A stretch of DNA of 64,000 nucleotides, taken from the NCBI GenBank assembly GCA_001874155.1, contig MPDB01000011.1, positions 1 to 64,000 of the forward strand. The letters run 5' to 3'. The notes beneath the pieces were generated by a model. That model had not been told where the DNA came from and did no database searches. It worked only from the letters and a program-made list of their open reading frames with translations. Shown here piece by piece: positions 50,401-58,260 of the stretch (position 1 is the first letter of the stretch; each line of letters opens with the position of its first letter). The translations under genes and the position numbers were made by a program. The stretch comes from Vibrio sp. MedPE-SWchi. GTDB taxonomy: Bacteria; Pseudomonadota; Gammaproteobacteria; Enterobacterales; Vibrionaceae.

Positions 50401-51249
50401 TATGTCGCCCATTAAGTCTGCTTCAACTTCTGGCATCTTCAACTCAAGCGAACGAACATCAATTTTGGAGCCCGATGCGCTGGCTTCCAAGCCAAGGTGA
50501 TTAACCGTGATCGGCGACGCTTGTTCTAGCCTAAATTCCTGTACATCAAAGCGCTCGACTATCACTGACAGAGGCATAGTAAAAGGAGGAAGTTGAATCG
50601 ATGTTTTTTCAGAGTCATTAGCGGGTGAGCTAACGTTAGCGTCTTTAGACGTAGAATCATCGTCACCAGCAGAAGGGGCTAAAGATAATGAAATGTCTCG
50701 CCAAAGCGTCGGCAACAGACGTAGCTGATTATTTTGAAACCTTGCGCCCGTATTCAAACTCTCCCATTTGACCTTGTTATTCAAGATATCCAAATCGATA
50801 TTAGAGAGTCTTATTTGGCGTACAGAAATAGGGATTGGCGTTGAGATTCTTAGTGGCTTGGTACTGACTTCGGCTGGAGGCGTACTCTCGTCAGACTCAG
50901 GAAGTTGGGGAATTGAAACCGTTAACCCGTCTGCTGCAAGATCATTGATGCAGATAGAAGGCTCTAGAAAGCAGCTTGGATTAATCGCAAGCGTGACTGA
51001 CTTCGCGGCAATATCAATAAAGAGATCGTCATCTTTAAAGCTGAACTGCTCCAGTGTGAATCGAGGAAATATAGCCCCTCGAGTGCTCTCAACTTGCAAC
51101 TGAGGTAACGCCTTTTGTGCCCCCCATAGCGCTGCATTTAAGCCAGCATTGGTATAAAGCAGCCCAATGATGAGAGCCATTACAATAGCGACGAGCGAGA
51201 TAAGCCCTGCTGAGAGCCATTTAGTCCATTTCAATACAACTCTTGTCAT
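47467..51249 (-). CDS. tamB: Translocation and assembly module inner-membrane subunit TamB
   Basis: TamB is an AsmA-like bridge protein anchored in the inner membrane and spanning the periplasm to TamA; it takes part in outer-membrane protein insertion and, by more recent work, in phospholipid transport. The 1260-residue protein has one N-terminal membrane helix (about 12-32), a very long beta-rich middle part, and the conserved C-terminal DUF490/TamB domain (about 900-1260) with LRGQDIDAETGGN, LQVKYGVGIFDSVGEFTVRYRL and the end QFEFE, where the final aromatic residues resemble a barrel signal. It starts 49 bp after tamA, on the same strand. Confidence 0.96.
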   Translation of the reverse strand: MTRVVLKWTKWLSAGLISLVAIVMALIIGLLYTNAGLNAALWGAQKALPQLQVESTRGAIFPRFTLEQFSFKDDDLFIDIAAKSVTLAINPSCFLEPSICINDLAADGLTVSIPQLPESDESTPPAEVSTKPLRISTPIPISVRQIRLSNIDLDILNNKVKWESLNTGARFQNNQLRLLPTLWRDISLSLAPSAGDDDSTSKDANVSSPANDSEKTSIQLPPFTMPLSVIVERFDVQEFRLEQASPITVNHLGLEASASGSKIDVRSLELKMPEVEADLMGDIRLEGNYPLSAELSALVKHSQAEGQKLSLSANGSVAELEIESQLSGLVEADINGKLHTLKPNLPYQVLLSNVRAQWPLMGKADYKVSIDTLSSSGSLEGYDLALDADIQGVGFPDISVDVLGEGDLEQINLKEIALVTLGGRVDGEVFANWSAPINWSGKLHLDQIQPGLYWPEAEGNISGDIETAGSLTESGGWATNTSVIDIDGILRDYPLNISGSLVASDEQGKGEFYVQTPSLILAHGPNSIEAKGELSKNWDMNVNIAFPELIKSVPELEGALLGGVSLKGKLSEPNIKLALSAHNIDWRGEASVKKVTLSGEVTPLPDIEADLNLQASSILYQENSVDSVDLKLNGSLEEHRLGLDVISEIASTSLAIEGSLNQEPTLSWAGNLERLLLKSQQGEWNLDNSTKVSVDIDEQQAFVAAHCWLQEQSSICLDEDINVGEKGEAQLSIHQFNFEQLAAFIPQGTQVEGEVNAQAKAKWAPNAKPEVELMLSMPKGQVSGLPDAPLVVGWDSITIDAALANDQLNANWLLDFTDNGEVSGDIMLPNIQQLDNGLEGNVRISQIGLAFLSPLIGEFNRFDAKVNSQLSLNGDLTKPNVMGELKIDELLLLGELSPIDINSGQIVADFSGTKANLQANITTPDGPLNIEGDADWADLEAWSSNIRVFAKELLVSQPPMLKVKVTPDMTINLAPDLAKVSGTIDLPWGNILVEDLPPSAIGVSKDQVLLDEMLKPIDDASNSVFALETDIQITIGDEFTLSAFGLEGNLVGQLNVTQRDKGPIILGEINIVDGSYRSFGQDLIINEGKILMNGPVDQPYVSISAIRNPENTRDDVVAGVRVDGPADEPAVTIFSEPAMPQANALSYLLRGQDIDAETGGNAMTTTLIGLSLAKSGKVVGEIGEAFGVQDLQLDTAGSGDESQVTVSGYVLPGLQVKYGVGIFDSVGEFTVRYRLMTDLYVEVLSGVDNAVDLLYQFEFE

Positions 51250-51298
51250 CTAACTTTCTTCATCGTCAGCGTATTATCCCATTGAGTTTGTTGTTCGA

Positions 51299-53014
51299 TC
51301 ATAGGTCTGGCCCTAGCGTAAAGTGGATCTTGTACTCATCCGTGCCTTCATCCGCATCCAATGCCTTAGCGACATCAAGGCGAATAGGGCCCACTGGTGA
51401 GGCCCAGCGTATCCCAACACCAGCACCAGCCTTAAAGTCTGGCGTTTCATTAAACGCACTACCGTAATCATAAAATGCAGCCACCCACCAGTTACCGACC
51501 AAACGATACTGATACTCTAATGATGTCGTTGCCAAGTACTTACCACCGGTTAAGGCGTTACTTTCATCCTTAGGGGAAATCGATTCATAGCCATAACCAC
51601 GCAGGTTATTATCACCGCCGGCAAAGAACAGTAACGAAGGCGAGAGCTTTTCAAATTCATTCGCAAAGTTGGCACCACCATCAAATCGGAACAGTCCACG
51701 ATGGTTTTCACCTATCCCTCGGATCCATGACGTGCCACCAACAACACGAACAACCCTCGTTTCAGAGAACAATGTTGGATCACCATACTCGAACGTGATC
51801 GTCTGGCGGTCACCCCACATCGGCATAGAGCCACCTTTGCTACGAGTTCTGGAAAAAGAGACACCAGGGAGCACGAAATGCCCCACATCATCTTGCAAAC
51901 CTTGCTCGTAGTTTTCTATCAAGTAACGAACACGAACCGTTTGATGCCAACCACTATCCAGCAACCAGTGTCGGCCAACCGACAAGTTAGACTCCAAGCT
52001 TTTGGTATCTCGGCTGTCCACTTTTTTCATCCCGTATTGGATCTGGTAATACTCGTGCAAAGCATCTGCCAGTGGGATCTTATAGCCGGCAACGACACTC
52101 TGTTCCGGTATGGATAAAGAGATACTGCTATTAAAGCTGTGGCCTCTGTCGTTAACCCAAGGTTTCTTCCACTTTAACGTCCCTCTCACGCCAACATCGG
52201 TTGAATAACCTAGGCCTGTTTCAAGCTGATTTCTCGACTGTGGGGCCAGTGAAACCTTCATTGGGAGCGTACGGTCACCTGACAGTTCTGTTAAATCTGG
52301 TTCAACAAGCACCGATGAAAACCAATCGGTATTCGACAAATTCTGGTTATATTCTCCGACCTTGGAAATAAGATAAGGTTCACCTTCGTCGTAAGGGCGC
52401 AATGACTGGACGCGCTCTTCCCTGATTTGGCTTCCTGAGATAGACGTTGAACCAAAGCGATAACGAATGCCGCTATCATAATGAAGACGAACCATGGCTT
52501 GATTCAAGCTAGGCACAATTTCTAAACTACTCTGAATAAAATCGCCTTTGAAGTACCCTCTTTGCAAGGCCATGTTTCGAATGGAAGATTTAAGAGAATC
52601 GTACTGGCCGTGATTGATCGGTTGACCAAGCGTTAAACCACTGTTTGAGAGCAATCGACGAAAAGAAGGATCACGTTGAGCTTCACCGTTGATCACGATA
52701 TCTAATTCCGTGATCAACACGGGATCGCCGGCATCCACATGAACATTCAGTTCACTGCCGTCAATCACTTCAAATCGAAATTCAGGATTGTAATAACCTA
52801 ACGCGTTGAGGGCTTCTGTAATGTTTCTCTCTAATCGAGATTGAAAGCGGAGTGATATTTCATAGTCTGTTTCTGGAATGGATAATAAATAAGCATCGAC
52901 ATTACTTTGCAATGCCCCTTCTAGACCTAAAATACTTAAATCCACTTCGTCGGCCGCGACAAAGCTTGATAAGCCGAGGCTCAATATTAATACTGGAAAA
53001 TGCTTAGTTATCAT
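51299..53014 (-). CDS. tamA: Translocation and assembly module outer-membrane subunit TamA
   Basis: TamA is an Omp85-family outer-membrane barrel that works with TamB. The 571-residue protein has a signal peptide (MITKHFPVLILSLGLSSFVAA), three POTRA domains (about 25-260) and a C-terminal 16-strand barrel with GGDNNLRGYGYESISP near residue 465 (the VRGY/F-type loop-6 motif, here LRGY) and the end motif RLDVAKAL...YKIHFTLGPDL. It diverges from msrA by 134 bp, and tamA-tamB order is standard. Confidence 0.96.
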   Translation of the reverse strand: MITKHFPVLILSLGLSSFVAADEVDLSILGLEGALQSNVDAYLLSIPETDYEISLRFQSRLERNITEALNALGYYNPEFRFEVIDGSELNVHVDAGDPVLITELDIVINGEAQRDPSFRRLLSNSGLTLGQPINHGQYDSLKSSIRNMALQRGYFKGDFIQSSLEIVPSLNQAMVRLHYDSGIRYRFGSTSISGSQIREERVQSLRPYDEGEPYLISKVGEYNQNLSNTDWFSSVLVEPDLTELSGDRTLPMKVSLAPQSRNQLETGLGYSTDVGVRGTLKWKKPWVNDRGHSFNSSISLSIPEQSVVAGYKIPLADALHEYYQIQYGMKKVDSRDTKSLESNLSVGRHWLLDSGWHQTVRVRYLIENYEQGLQDDVGHFVLPGVSFSRTRSKGGSMPMWGDRQTITFEYGDPTLFSETRVVRVVGGTSWIRGIGENHRGLFRFDGGANFANEFEKLSPSLLFFAGGDNNLRGYGYESISPKDESNALTGGKYLATTSLEYQYRLVGNWWVAAFYDYGSAFNETPDFKAGAGVGIRWASPVGPIRLDVAKALDADEGTDEYKIHFTLGPDL

Positions 53015-53148
53015 GCTTAATTGATAGAAACCACAATGAAAATTACTGCAAATAAAAATAATACCTAGATTACATCGGTTAGTCTTTAGCTATTCAGATA
53101 ATTAGCAGGATTAATTTACCCCCACTTACTCATTAGGTCTCATATACC

Positions 53149-53790
53149 ATGCATCCAAATACACGCAACGCTAAACAGATAATGGTCTCACCAGAAAATG
53201 CACTGATCGGTCGTGAGACACCTATAGCGCCTCCTTCTCTACACTATGTATACCAAACTCCAATCACGGAACAACTGTCTGATAATCAACAAAGGATTCT
53301 ATTTGGGATGGGCTGCTTCTGGGGCGCAGAAAGACTATTTTGGACACTCGACGGGGTAGTGAGCACCAGTGTGGGATATGCCGGTGGCTTTACCAAAAAC
53401 CCAACCTATGAAGAGGTCTGTTCAGCACAAACGGGTCATACCGAGGTAGTCAGCGTTATCTATGACACAACAATCCTCTCACTGGACGCACTGCTAAGCC
53501 AATTCTGGGAGCGACATGACCCGACTCAAGGCATGCAACAAGGCAACGATGCTGGAACGCAATATCGCTCAGCCATTTATGTCACGAGTGAAGAGCAGAA
53601 TGCAATCGCAATCGCTTCTCAGCAGCAATACCAATCGCTATTAAACAATGAGTCGAAAGGCGAGATAACCACTGAAATCTTACCCGCAGGGCAATATTAC
53701 TATGCGGAGGAATACCATCAGCAGTATCTGGCCAAAAATCCCAATGGGTACTGTGGCTTAGGAGGAACTGGGGTTTGCTTCATTAACTAG
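53149..53790 (+). CDS. msrA: Peptide methionine sulfoxide reductase MsrA
   Basis: MsrA reduces methionine-S-sulfoxide in proteins with thioredoxin as electron donor. The catalytic cysteine is C56 in [40 protein letters not shown] follows, then the recycling cysteines in [14 protein letters not shown] at the C-terminus. The 213-residue length with about 40 extra N-terminal residues matches the E. coli-like form. It diverges from tamA, an arrangement also found in E. coli. Confidence 0.96.
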   Translation: MHPNTRNAKQIMVSPENALIGRETPIAPPSLHYVYQTPITEQLSDNQQRILFGMGCFWGAERLFWTLDGVVSTSVGYAGGFTKNPTYEEVCSAQTGHTEVVSVIYDTTILSLDALLSQFWERHDPTQGMQQGNDAGTQYRSAIYVTSEEQNAIAIASQQQYQSLLNNESKGEITTEILPAGQYYYAEEYHQQYLAKNPNGYCGLGGTGVCFIN

Positions 53791-53907
53791 CTTACCGGTG
53801 ACAGATAGAGCAAATAATCTACACAGTTCACGACTTAGTGGTTTGTTTTTCTCGATTTTTCTTAGTTGGGTATATACTTTTTTCGCTCAATCAAAAGGAA
53901 AACAATA

Positions 53908-54459
53908 ATGAAAAACAAATCACTTCTTACCCTACTACTGGCGTGCTCTCCGCTCATCGCTAGTGCTCACAACCTCTCATTAGGAGAGTCGGTTCTCGAT
54001 GTCAACGTTAACACGCATGGAGAAATTACCCTCAACGATGGAGAAACTGGCTACGCACCTTGGAACAACCAAGCCATGCTAGGCAAGGTTCGCGTTATTC
54101 AAGCCATCGCTGGACGTGGCAGCTCTAAAGAGCTCAACGCACCTCTTATGGCCGCAATCACCGCGGCTAAGTTCCCTGAAGATGCTTACCAAACAACCAC
54201 CATCATCAACCAAGATGATGCCATGTGGGGAACGGGCTCTATTGTGAAGTCAAAAGCGCAGAATAGTAAGAAAGAGTTTCCTTGGTCTTCAATGGTACTC
54301 GATGCCGATGGTACAGTTGCCAAGGCATGGGGGTTAGAAGAAGAGTCTTCAGCCATTATCGTTCAAGATAAACTCGGCAAAGTGCTTTTTATTAAAGAAG
54401 GGGCTCTGAGTGACTCTGAAGTAGAGTCGGTACTCACGCTAATCCGCGAACAGCTTTAA
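53908..54459 (+). CDS. YtfJ family periplasmic protein
   Basis: A 183-residue exported protein of the YtfJ family, function unknown. The signal peptide is MKNKSLLTLLLACSPLIASAHN (cleavage after Ala20). The mature part has a thioredoxin-like architecture with no CxxC motif: MLGKVRVIQAIAGRGSSKELNAPLMAAI, YQTTTIINQDDAMWGTGSIVKSKAQNSKKEFPWSSMVLDADGTVAKAWGL, and IIVQDKLGKVLFIKEGALS. The ATG at 53908 is preceded by AAAAGGAAAAC. A terminator follows before the zinc operon, so it is transcribed separately. Confidence 0.85.
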   Translation: MKNKSLLTLLLACSPLIASAHNLSLGESVLDVNVNTHGEITLNDGETGYAPWNNQAMLGKVRVIQAIAGRGSSKELNAPLMAAITAAKFPEDAYQTTTIINQDDAMWGTGSIVKSKAQNSKKEFPWSSMVLDADGTVAKAWGLEEESSAIIVQDKLGKVLFIKEGALSDSEVESVLTLIREQL

Positions 54460-54510
54460 TAAACGAAAATCAATGAACCGAGTGGTGACGCTCGGCTCAT
54501 GGTTCCCATA

Positions 54511-54540
54511 GCGATAGCATCACAACTATCGCTTTTTTGA
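54511..54540 (+). terminator. Terminator after the YtfJ-family gene
   Basis: GCGATAG and CTATCGC pair over 7 bp around an eight-base loop, followed by TTTTTT. It closes the YtfJ-family unit ahead of the Zur-type site. Confidence 0.85.
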
Positions 54541-54628
54541 TCGCTTGAACTATTGCTTAGCTTGATTGACTAACAAAAAGTTTAGATAAACTCTGTTAAT
54601 TAGTACTGACATTCACACACGCAATATT

Positions 54629-54641
54629 GTTATACTATAAC
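54629..54641 (+). promoter_or_regulatory. Zur-type operator of the zinc operon
   Basis: GTTATACTATAAC is a perfect 13-bp palindrome with a central C. It matches the core of the gammaproteobacterial Zur box, GTTATANTATAAC. It lies 31 bp before the DUF2607 start, at promoter distance from the zinc operon. With zinc bound, Zur represses genes with such boxes, so the operon should be on when zinc is scarce. Binding itself is inferred. Confidence 0.85.
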
Positions 54642-54672
54642 ACTTAGACTCTACTGGATTGCTCACACTGCC

Positions 54673-54972
54673 ATGAATCAGCCGATAACAATCACACAGC
54701 GACTGATCTCACTAAGCTTCTTGATAGGGGTTTTGTGGCTAAATTTTGCCTATGTTGAACATCAATACTTAGGCCACAATGAGCATCATAGTGAGCACCA
54801 GTGTCAGCTGTTTTCATCGGCAGGCCATGGTCTTATTCAGAAAATACCAGAATGGCTTAATGCCACTGCCCCTGAAAGTTTTACTCTGATTTATAACACC
54901 GGCGCATTTGCAGCACCTTTCCTCGCCTATTTAGCGCGTTCTCCACCTAATCAACTAATCTATAAACATTAA
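54673..54972 (+). CDS. DUF2607 family small membrane protein, zinc operon
   Basis: A 99-residue protein that resembles the DUF2607 family. It has one hydrophobic segment (about 10-27) followed directly by a histidine cluster, VEHQYLGHNEHHSEHQCQLF (His30, 35, 38, 39 and 42, and Cys44), which looks like a metal-binding site at the membrane surface, then an amphipathic part and a second hydrophobic patch (about 70-88). It is the first gene after the Zur box, 37 bp ahead of zrgA. In V. cholerae the corresponding five-gene zinc locus is named zrgABCDE; I do not assign the letter for this member. Role in zinc capture is inferred from the context and the His/Cys cluster. Confidence 0.75.
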   Translation: MNQPITITQRLISLSFLIGVLWLNFAYVEHQYLGHNEHHSEHQCQLFSSAGHGLIQKIPEWLNATAPESFTLIYNTGAFAAPFLAYLARSPPNQLIYKH

Positions 54973-55009
54973 AGTATTATTTTATTTTCAAGTATTAAGG
55001 ATTAGATCC

Positions 55010-55666
55010 ATGCAAATTAAGACACCTCTTGCTGTTAGTATTGGCTTACTTTTGAGCTTTCCAACTCTCGCAGAAAACACATTCCGCCAACACGATGCAC
55101 ACGTGCACGGCCATGTAGAGTTCAATATCGCTCAAGATGGGGACGAGCTTCTTATCGAGGTTACCGCTCCAGGTGCTGACGTCGTCGGCTTCGAGCACGC
55201 ACCTCAAAATGACCAACAAAAAGAGGCACTCGCTAGCGCAATTAAAACCCTCGAAGATACGAATAATATCTTCACCCTCAATGCTTCAGCAAACTGCCAT
55301 GTCGAGTTCAAGTCTGTCACCCATACTCTAGGTAGCGGTGAGCATGACGATCACCACAATCATGACCATGATAAGCACGACCATGACAGCCATGACCACG
55401 ACAAGCATGATCATGATAAACACGACCATGACAGCCATGATCACGATGACCACGATGACCATGAAGGTCATGACCACTCAGGCGGGCACGGCGAGTTTAC
55501 CGTCGAGTATCACTTCCACTGTGATGACATCAATAAACTCCAATCAATTTCGGCTGACTGGTTCTCACATTTTGAAGGGACTGAATCGATCAGTGTTAAC
55601 TTGCTGACAGATAAAGCACAATCTGCGACGAAACTAACACCAGCAAGCGCTGTAATATCTTTCTAA
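55010..55666 (+). CDS. zrgA: Zinc uptake protein ZrgA (DUF2796), histidine-rich
   Basis: A 218-residue periplasmic protein of the DUF2796/ZrgA family, reported as part of a Zur-regulated zinc import system in V. cholerae. The signal peptide ends at Ala21 (LLLSFPTLA). The mature start RQHDAHVHGHVEFNIAQDG is the family hallmark. Residues 111-160 contain 20 histidines in 50, in the pattern HDHD with Ser and Lys between, surely a flexible metal-binding arm. After it come a beta segment EFTVEYHFHCDD and C-terminal LFxFEGTESISVNLL-like region. AAGGATTAG precedes the ATG. A 45-bp imperfect tandem repeat underlies the histidine arm. Confidence 0.9.
   Translation: MQIKTPLAVSIGLLLSFPTLAENTFRQHDAHVHGHVEFNIAQDGDELLIEVTAPGADVVGFEHAPQNDQQKEALASAIKTLEDTNNIFTLNASANCHVEFKSVTHTLGSGEHDDHHNHDHDKHDHDSHDHDKHDHDKHDHDSHDHDDHDDHEGHDHSGGHGEFTVEYHFHCDDINKLQSISADWFSHFEGTESISVNLLTDKAQSATKLTPASAVISF
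55376..55465 (+). repeat. 45-bp imperfect tandem duplication in zrgA
   Basis: The 20-mer CACGACCATGACAGCCATGA occurs at 55376 and again at 55421, exactly 45 bp apart. The two copies encode 15-residue units beginning HDHDSHDHD. The repeat keeps the reading frame, so copy-number change would only alter the number of metal ligands. Confidence 0.85.
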
Positions 55667-55673
55667 CCTGAAT

Positions 55674-55700
55674 GGCTAGGGTAAGCTCATTACCCTAGCC
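55674..55700 (+). other. 11-bp perfect hairpin between zrgA and the ABC ATPase gene
   Basis: GGCTAGGGTAA (55674-55684), loop GCTCA, TTACCCTAGCC (55690-55700), beginning eight bases after the zrgA stop. There is no T-run behind it. It fits an mRNA 3'-end stabiliser or partial barrier that lets the binding protein be made in excess of the transporter. Confidence 0.8.
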
Positions 55701-55723
55701 TACTAACATGATCGGAATATGAG

Positions 55724-56437
55724 ATGGATAAATCTATCGCTGAGAACACTCAATCTGTTGTCAACATCACCAATTTACGCTTTGCTTGGCCAAACGCTAG
55801 CCAAGATATTTTAAATATCCCTGCATTTTCGATTCAAGAAGGGGAACATGTCTTCATTAAAGGCCCCAGTGGTTGTGGGAAATCCACTCTTTTAGGCCTA
55901 CTTACGGGAATAAATCAGGTTCAAGATGGTGTGGTTGATGTGTTGGGCACCAATATAAAGTCATTAAGTTCAAGTGCCCGAGATAAGTTTCGAGCAGACA
56001 ATATTGGCTATATTTTTCAACAATTTAATTTATTACCTTACCTTAGCGTCATCGAAAATGTCATTTTACCTTGCCAGTTTTCTTCTCTGCGCAAGGCACA
56101 GCTCACACAGTCGCCACAGAAAGAAGCGGAAGAACTGCTCATGCGCCTGCACTTACCCCAAGAACTACTCAACAAGCCAGTCATTGAACTGAGCATTGGT
56201 CAGCAGCAACGCGTCGCAGCCGCTAGAGCTTTAATCGGTTCTCCCAAACTTATCATTGCTGACGAACCAACCTCTGCACTAGATCATGACAATCGAAGCG
56301 CGTTTATTGAACTTCTAATGGAACAAGCAAACCTTGCCCATTCAACCCTGGTATTTGTCAGCCACGATCCAACACTTGAAAGCCTATTTGATCGTTCCGT
56401 TAATCTAAAGCTACTCAATGAAGCAGGTGTAAACTAA
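55724..56437 (+). CDS. ABC transporter ATP-binding protein of the zinc operon
   Basis: A 237-residue ATPase of the MacB/LolD type. Walker A is GPSGCGKST (47-55), Q-loop YIFQQFNLLPYLSVIENV, Walker B LIIADEPTSALD (176-187), switch VSHD. The signature is LSIGQ (156-160) rather than the usual LSGGQ, a tolerated but less common variant. It corresponds to the ATPase of the V. cholerae zrg locus. Its stop overlaps the permease start (TAATG), so both are made together. Transport of zinc is inferred from the operon and the Zur box, since ATPases of this type otherwise often serve lipoprotein or peptide systems. Confidence 0.85.
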   Translation: MDKSIAENTQSVVNITNLRFAWPNASQDILNIPAFSIQEGEHVFIKGPSGCGKSTLLGLLTGINQVQDGVVDVLGTNIKSLSSSARDKFRADNIGYIFQQFNLLPYLSVIENVILPCQFSSLRKAQLTQSPQKEAEELLMRLHLPQELLNKPVIELSIGQQQRVAAARALIGSPKLIIADEPTSALDHDNRSAFIELLMEQANLAHSTLVFVSHDPTLESLFDRSVNLKLLNEAGVN

Positions 56438-57696
56438 TGACTGCTATTACAAGCCTTGCCTGGAAAAGTGTACGCAATCGTAAAGCAACTGCGATTCTCA
56501 CCATTTTAACGGTCGCCATTTCTGTCATATTACTGATGGGCGTTGAGCGAATTCGAACTCAAGCTAAGAGCAGCTTTGCCAACACCATATCAGGTACAGA
56601 TCTGATCGTCGGTGGTCGCTCAGGCCAAGTGAACCTCTTATTATACTCTGTATTTAGAATAGGTAATGCCACCAACAATATTGATTGGAAGAGCTACCAA
56701 GAGTTTAGCCAGCACCCTGCCGTAGACTGGGCGATCCCAATTTCATTAGGAGATTCACATCGTGGATTTCGCGTTATGGGCACCAATGAAAGCTATTTTG
56801 AACACTATAAGTATGGAAGTAAGCAACCACTTACTTTCAATTCAGGTGCTCCCTTTAATGGCCTTTTTGAAACCGTCATTGGAGCCGATGTTGCTAAGCA
56901 GCTGGATTACGAAGTGGGCAGCGAGATTATCATTGCACACGGTATTGGCGACGTTGGCTTTAGCCGCCATGAGAACCTTCCATTCAAAGTGGTTGGAATA
57001 CTCTCACCAACAGGCACACCGGTAGATAAGACGGTCCATGTCTCTTTAGAGGCCATTGAAGCGATTCATATCGGTTGGGAAACAGGGGCGAATCTAGGTA
57101 ACACCCCATCGGCAGAACTGCTTTTACAGCAACAATTTCAGCCACAGCAAATTACGGCGATGATGCTGGGTTTGAAATCGAAAATTCAAACCTTTGCACT
57201 GCAACGTCAAATTAATACCTACCCACAAGAGCCACTTAGCGCCATCATGCCAGGCATCGCACTTCACGAACTTTGGGGAATGATGTCTGTTGCCGAGCAG
57301 GCTCTGATGGCGGTTTCTATTTTTGTTGTCATTGCAGGTTTACTCGGAATGCTCAGTAGCTTATTAACCAGTTTACAAGAACGTCGACGTGAAATGGCGA
57401 TACTCAGAGCGATGGGAGCAAGGCCAAGACACGTATTTGCGCTACTGATCAGCGAAGCGAGTGCATTAACCTTTGTGGGTATTCTCGTTGGTGTGAGTGG
57501 ATTGTATTTAGCATTAGCTATTGGGCAACCAATAATTCAGCAACAATATGGAATAACGATTACAATGAGTGCCATTACGGCCTATGAATGGATTCTGTTA
57601 GGATGTGTACAACTCGCCGGTATTATCATCGGCTTTATTCCAGCACTGAGAGCGTACAGACAGTCTCTTAGTGATGGTATGACAATCAGAATATAA
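56437..57696 (+). CDS. ABC transporter permease (FtsX/MacB type) of the zinc operon
   Basis: A 419-residue permease of the FtsX/MacB/LolC type. It has an N-terminal membrane helix (about 18-38), a large periplasmic MacB-core-like domain (about 39-285), and three helices near the C-terminus (about 290-315, 335-365 and 385-410). ERRREMAILRAMGARPRHVFALLISEA near residue 315 is the coupling-helix region of this family. Such permeases usually work as mechanotransmitters rather than true importers, which makes its link to zinc uptake unusual. Its ATG overlaps the ATPase stop by one base. Confidence 0.85.
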   Translation: MTAITSLAWKSVRNRKATAILTILTVAISVILLMGVERIRTQAKSSFANTISGTDLIVGGRSGQVNLLLYSVFRIGNATNNIDWKSYQEFSQHPAVDWAIPISLGDSHRGFRVMGTNESYFEHYKYGSKQPLTFNSGAPFNGLFETVIGADVAKQLDYEVGSEIIIAHGIGDVGFSRHENLPFKVVGILSPTGTPVDKTVHVSLEAIEAIHIGWETGANLGNTPSAELLLQQQFQPQQITAMMLGLKSKIQTFALQRQINTYPQEPLSAIMPGIALHELWGMMSVAEQALMAVSIFVVIAGLLGMLSSLLTSLQERRREMAILRAMGARPRHVFALLISEASALTFVGILVGVSGLYLALAIGQPIIQQQYGITITMSAITAYEWILLGCVQLAGIIIGFIPALRAYRQSLSDGMTIRI

Positions 57697-57704
57697 GGTA
57701 CGAC

Positions 57705-58223
57705 ATGAACAAGATATTCTTATCCGCAATACTGTCATTAACAGTCTTCATTCCGACCATGAGCGTCGCGACAGCATCTGATGATGTTGTGATGGAAGAC
57801 GTGATGAAGTTGAACTGGATAGATTTAATTCCAGAAAATGAAAGAAATCAATTTGATAGTACTGGTATGCCAGCGCTTGACCACTCAGGTGGCACTATGG
57901 AGCAATCCATGGCGGGCTCTGTTAGGCAAGAACTAAATAATAGTGTGGTGAAAATCCCAGGGTTCGTGATTCCACTAGAAGGGGACAACAAAACCGTCAC
58001 TGAGTTTTTGCTTGTTCCATACTTTGGCGCTTGTATCCATGTTCCACCACCGCCACCAAACCAGATTGTTTATGTGAAATTTCCAGAGGGTGCGCCTATT
58101 CAGCAGCTGTGGGATGTTGTATATGTAATCGGAACGTTAAAAACTGAAACGGTTAGCCACTCACTGGCTGAAACAGGCTACTTCCTAGAGGGAGTGGCGC
58201 TTGAGGATTACGATGACATGTAA
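57705..58223 (+). CDS. DUF3299 family periplasmic protein, zinc operon
   Basis: A 172-residue exported protein of the DUF3299 family, function unknown. The signal peptide ends around Ala24. The mature part contains VVKIPGFVIPLEGDNKTVTEFLLVPYFGACIHVPPPPPNQIVYVKF, where C110, H112 and the five-proline run are the family's conserved core and look like a metal or redox site. It is the last gene of the zinc operon, eight bases after the permease stop. RBS AAGGTACGAC. The same gene is present at this place in V. cholerae. Confidence 0.8.
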   Translation: MNKIFLSAILSLTVFIPTMSVATASDDVVMEDVMKLNWIDLIPENERNQFDSTGMPALDHSGGTMEQSMAGSVRQELNNSVVKIPGFVIPLEGDNKTVTEFLLVPYFGACIHVPPPPPNQIVYVKFPEGAPIQQLWDVVYVIGTLKTETVSHSLAETGYFLEGVALEDYDDM

Positions 58224-58260
58224 CCTTGGTTAATTACAACTCACCTATCAATTGTCTCCT

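Noticed and set aside
55338..55607. Threonine/methionine-rich frame inside zrgA (MSMTITTIMTM...)
   Set aside because: It is the +1 frame of the repetitive histidine region and only reflects the repeat.
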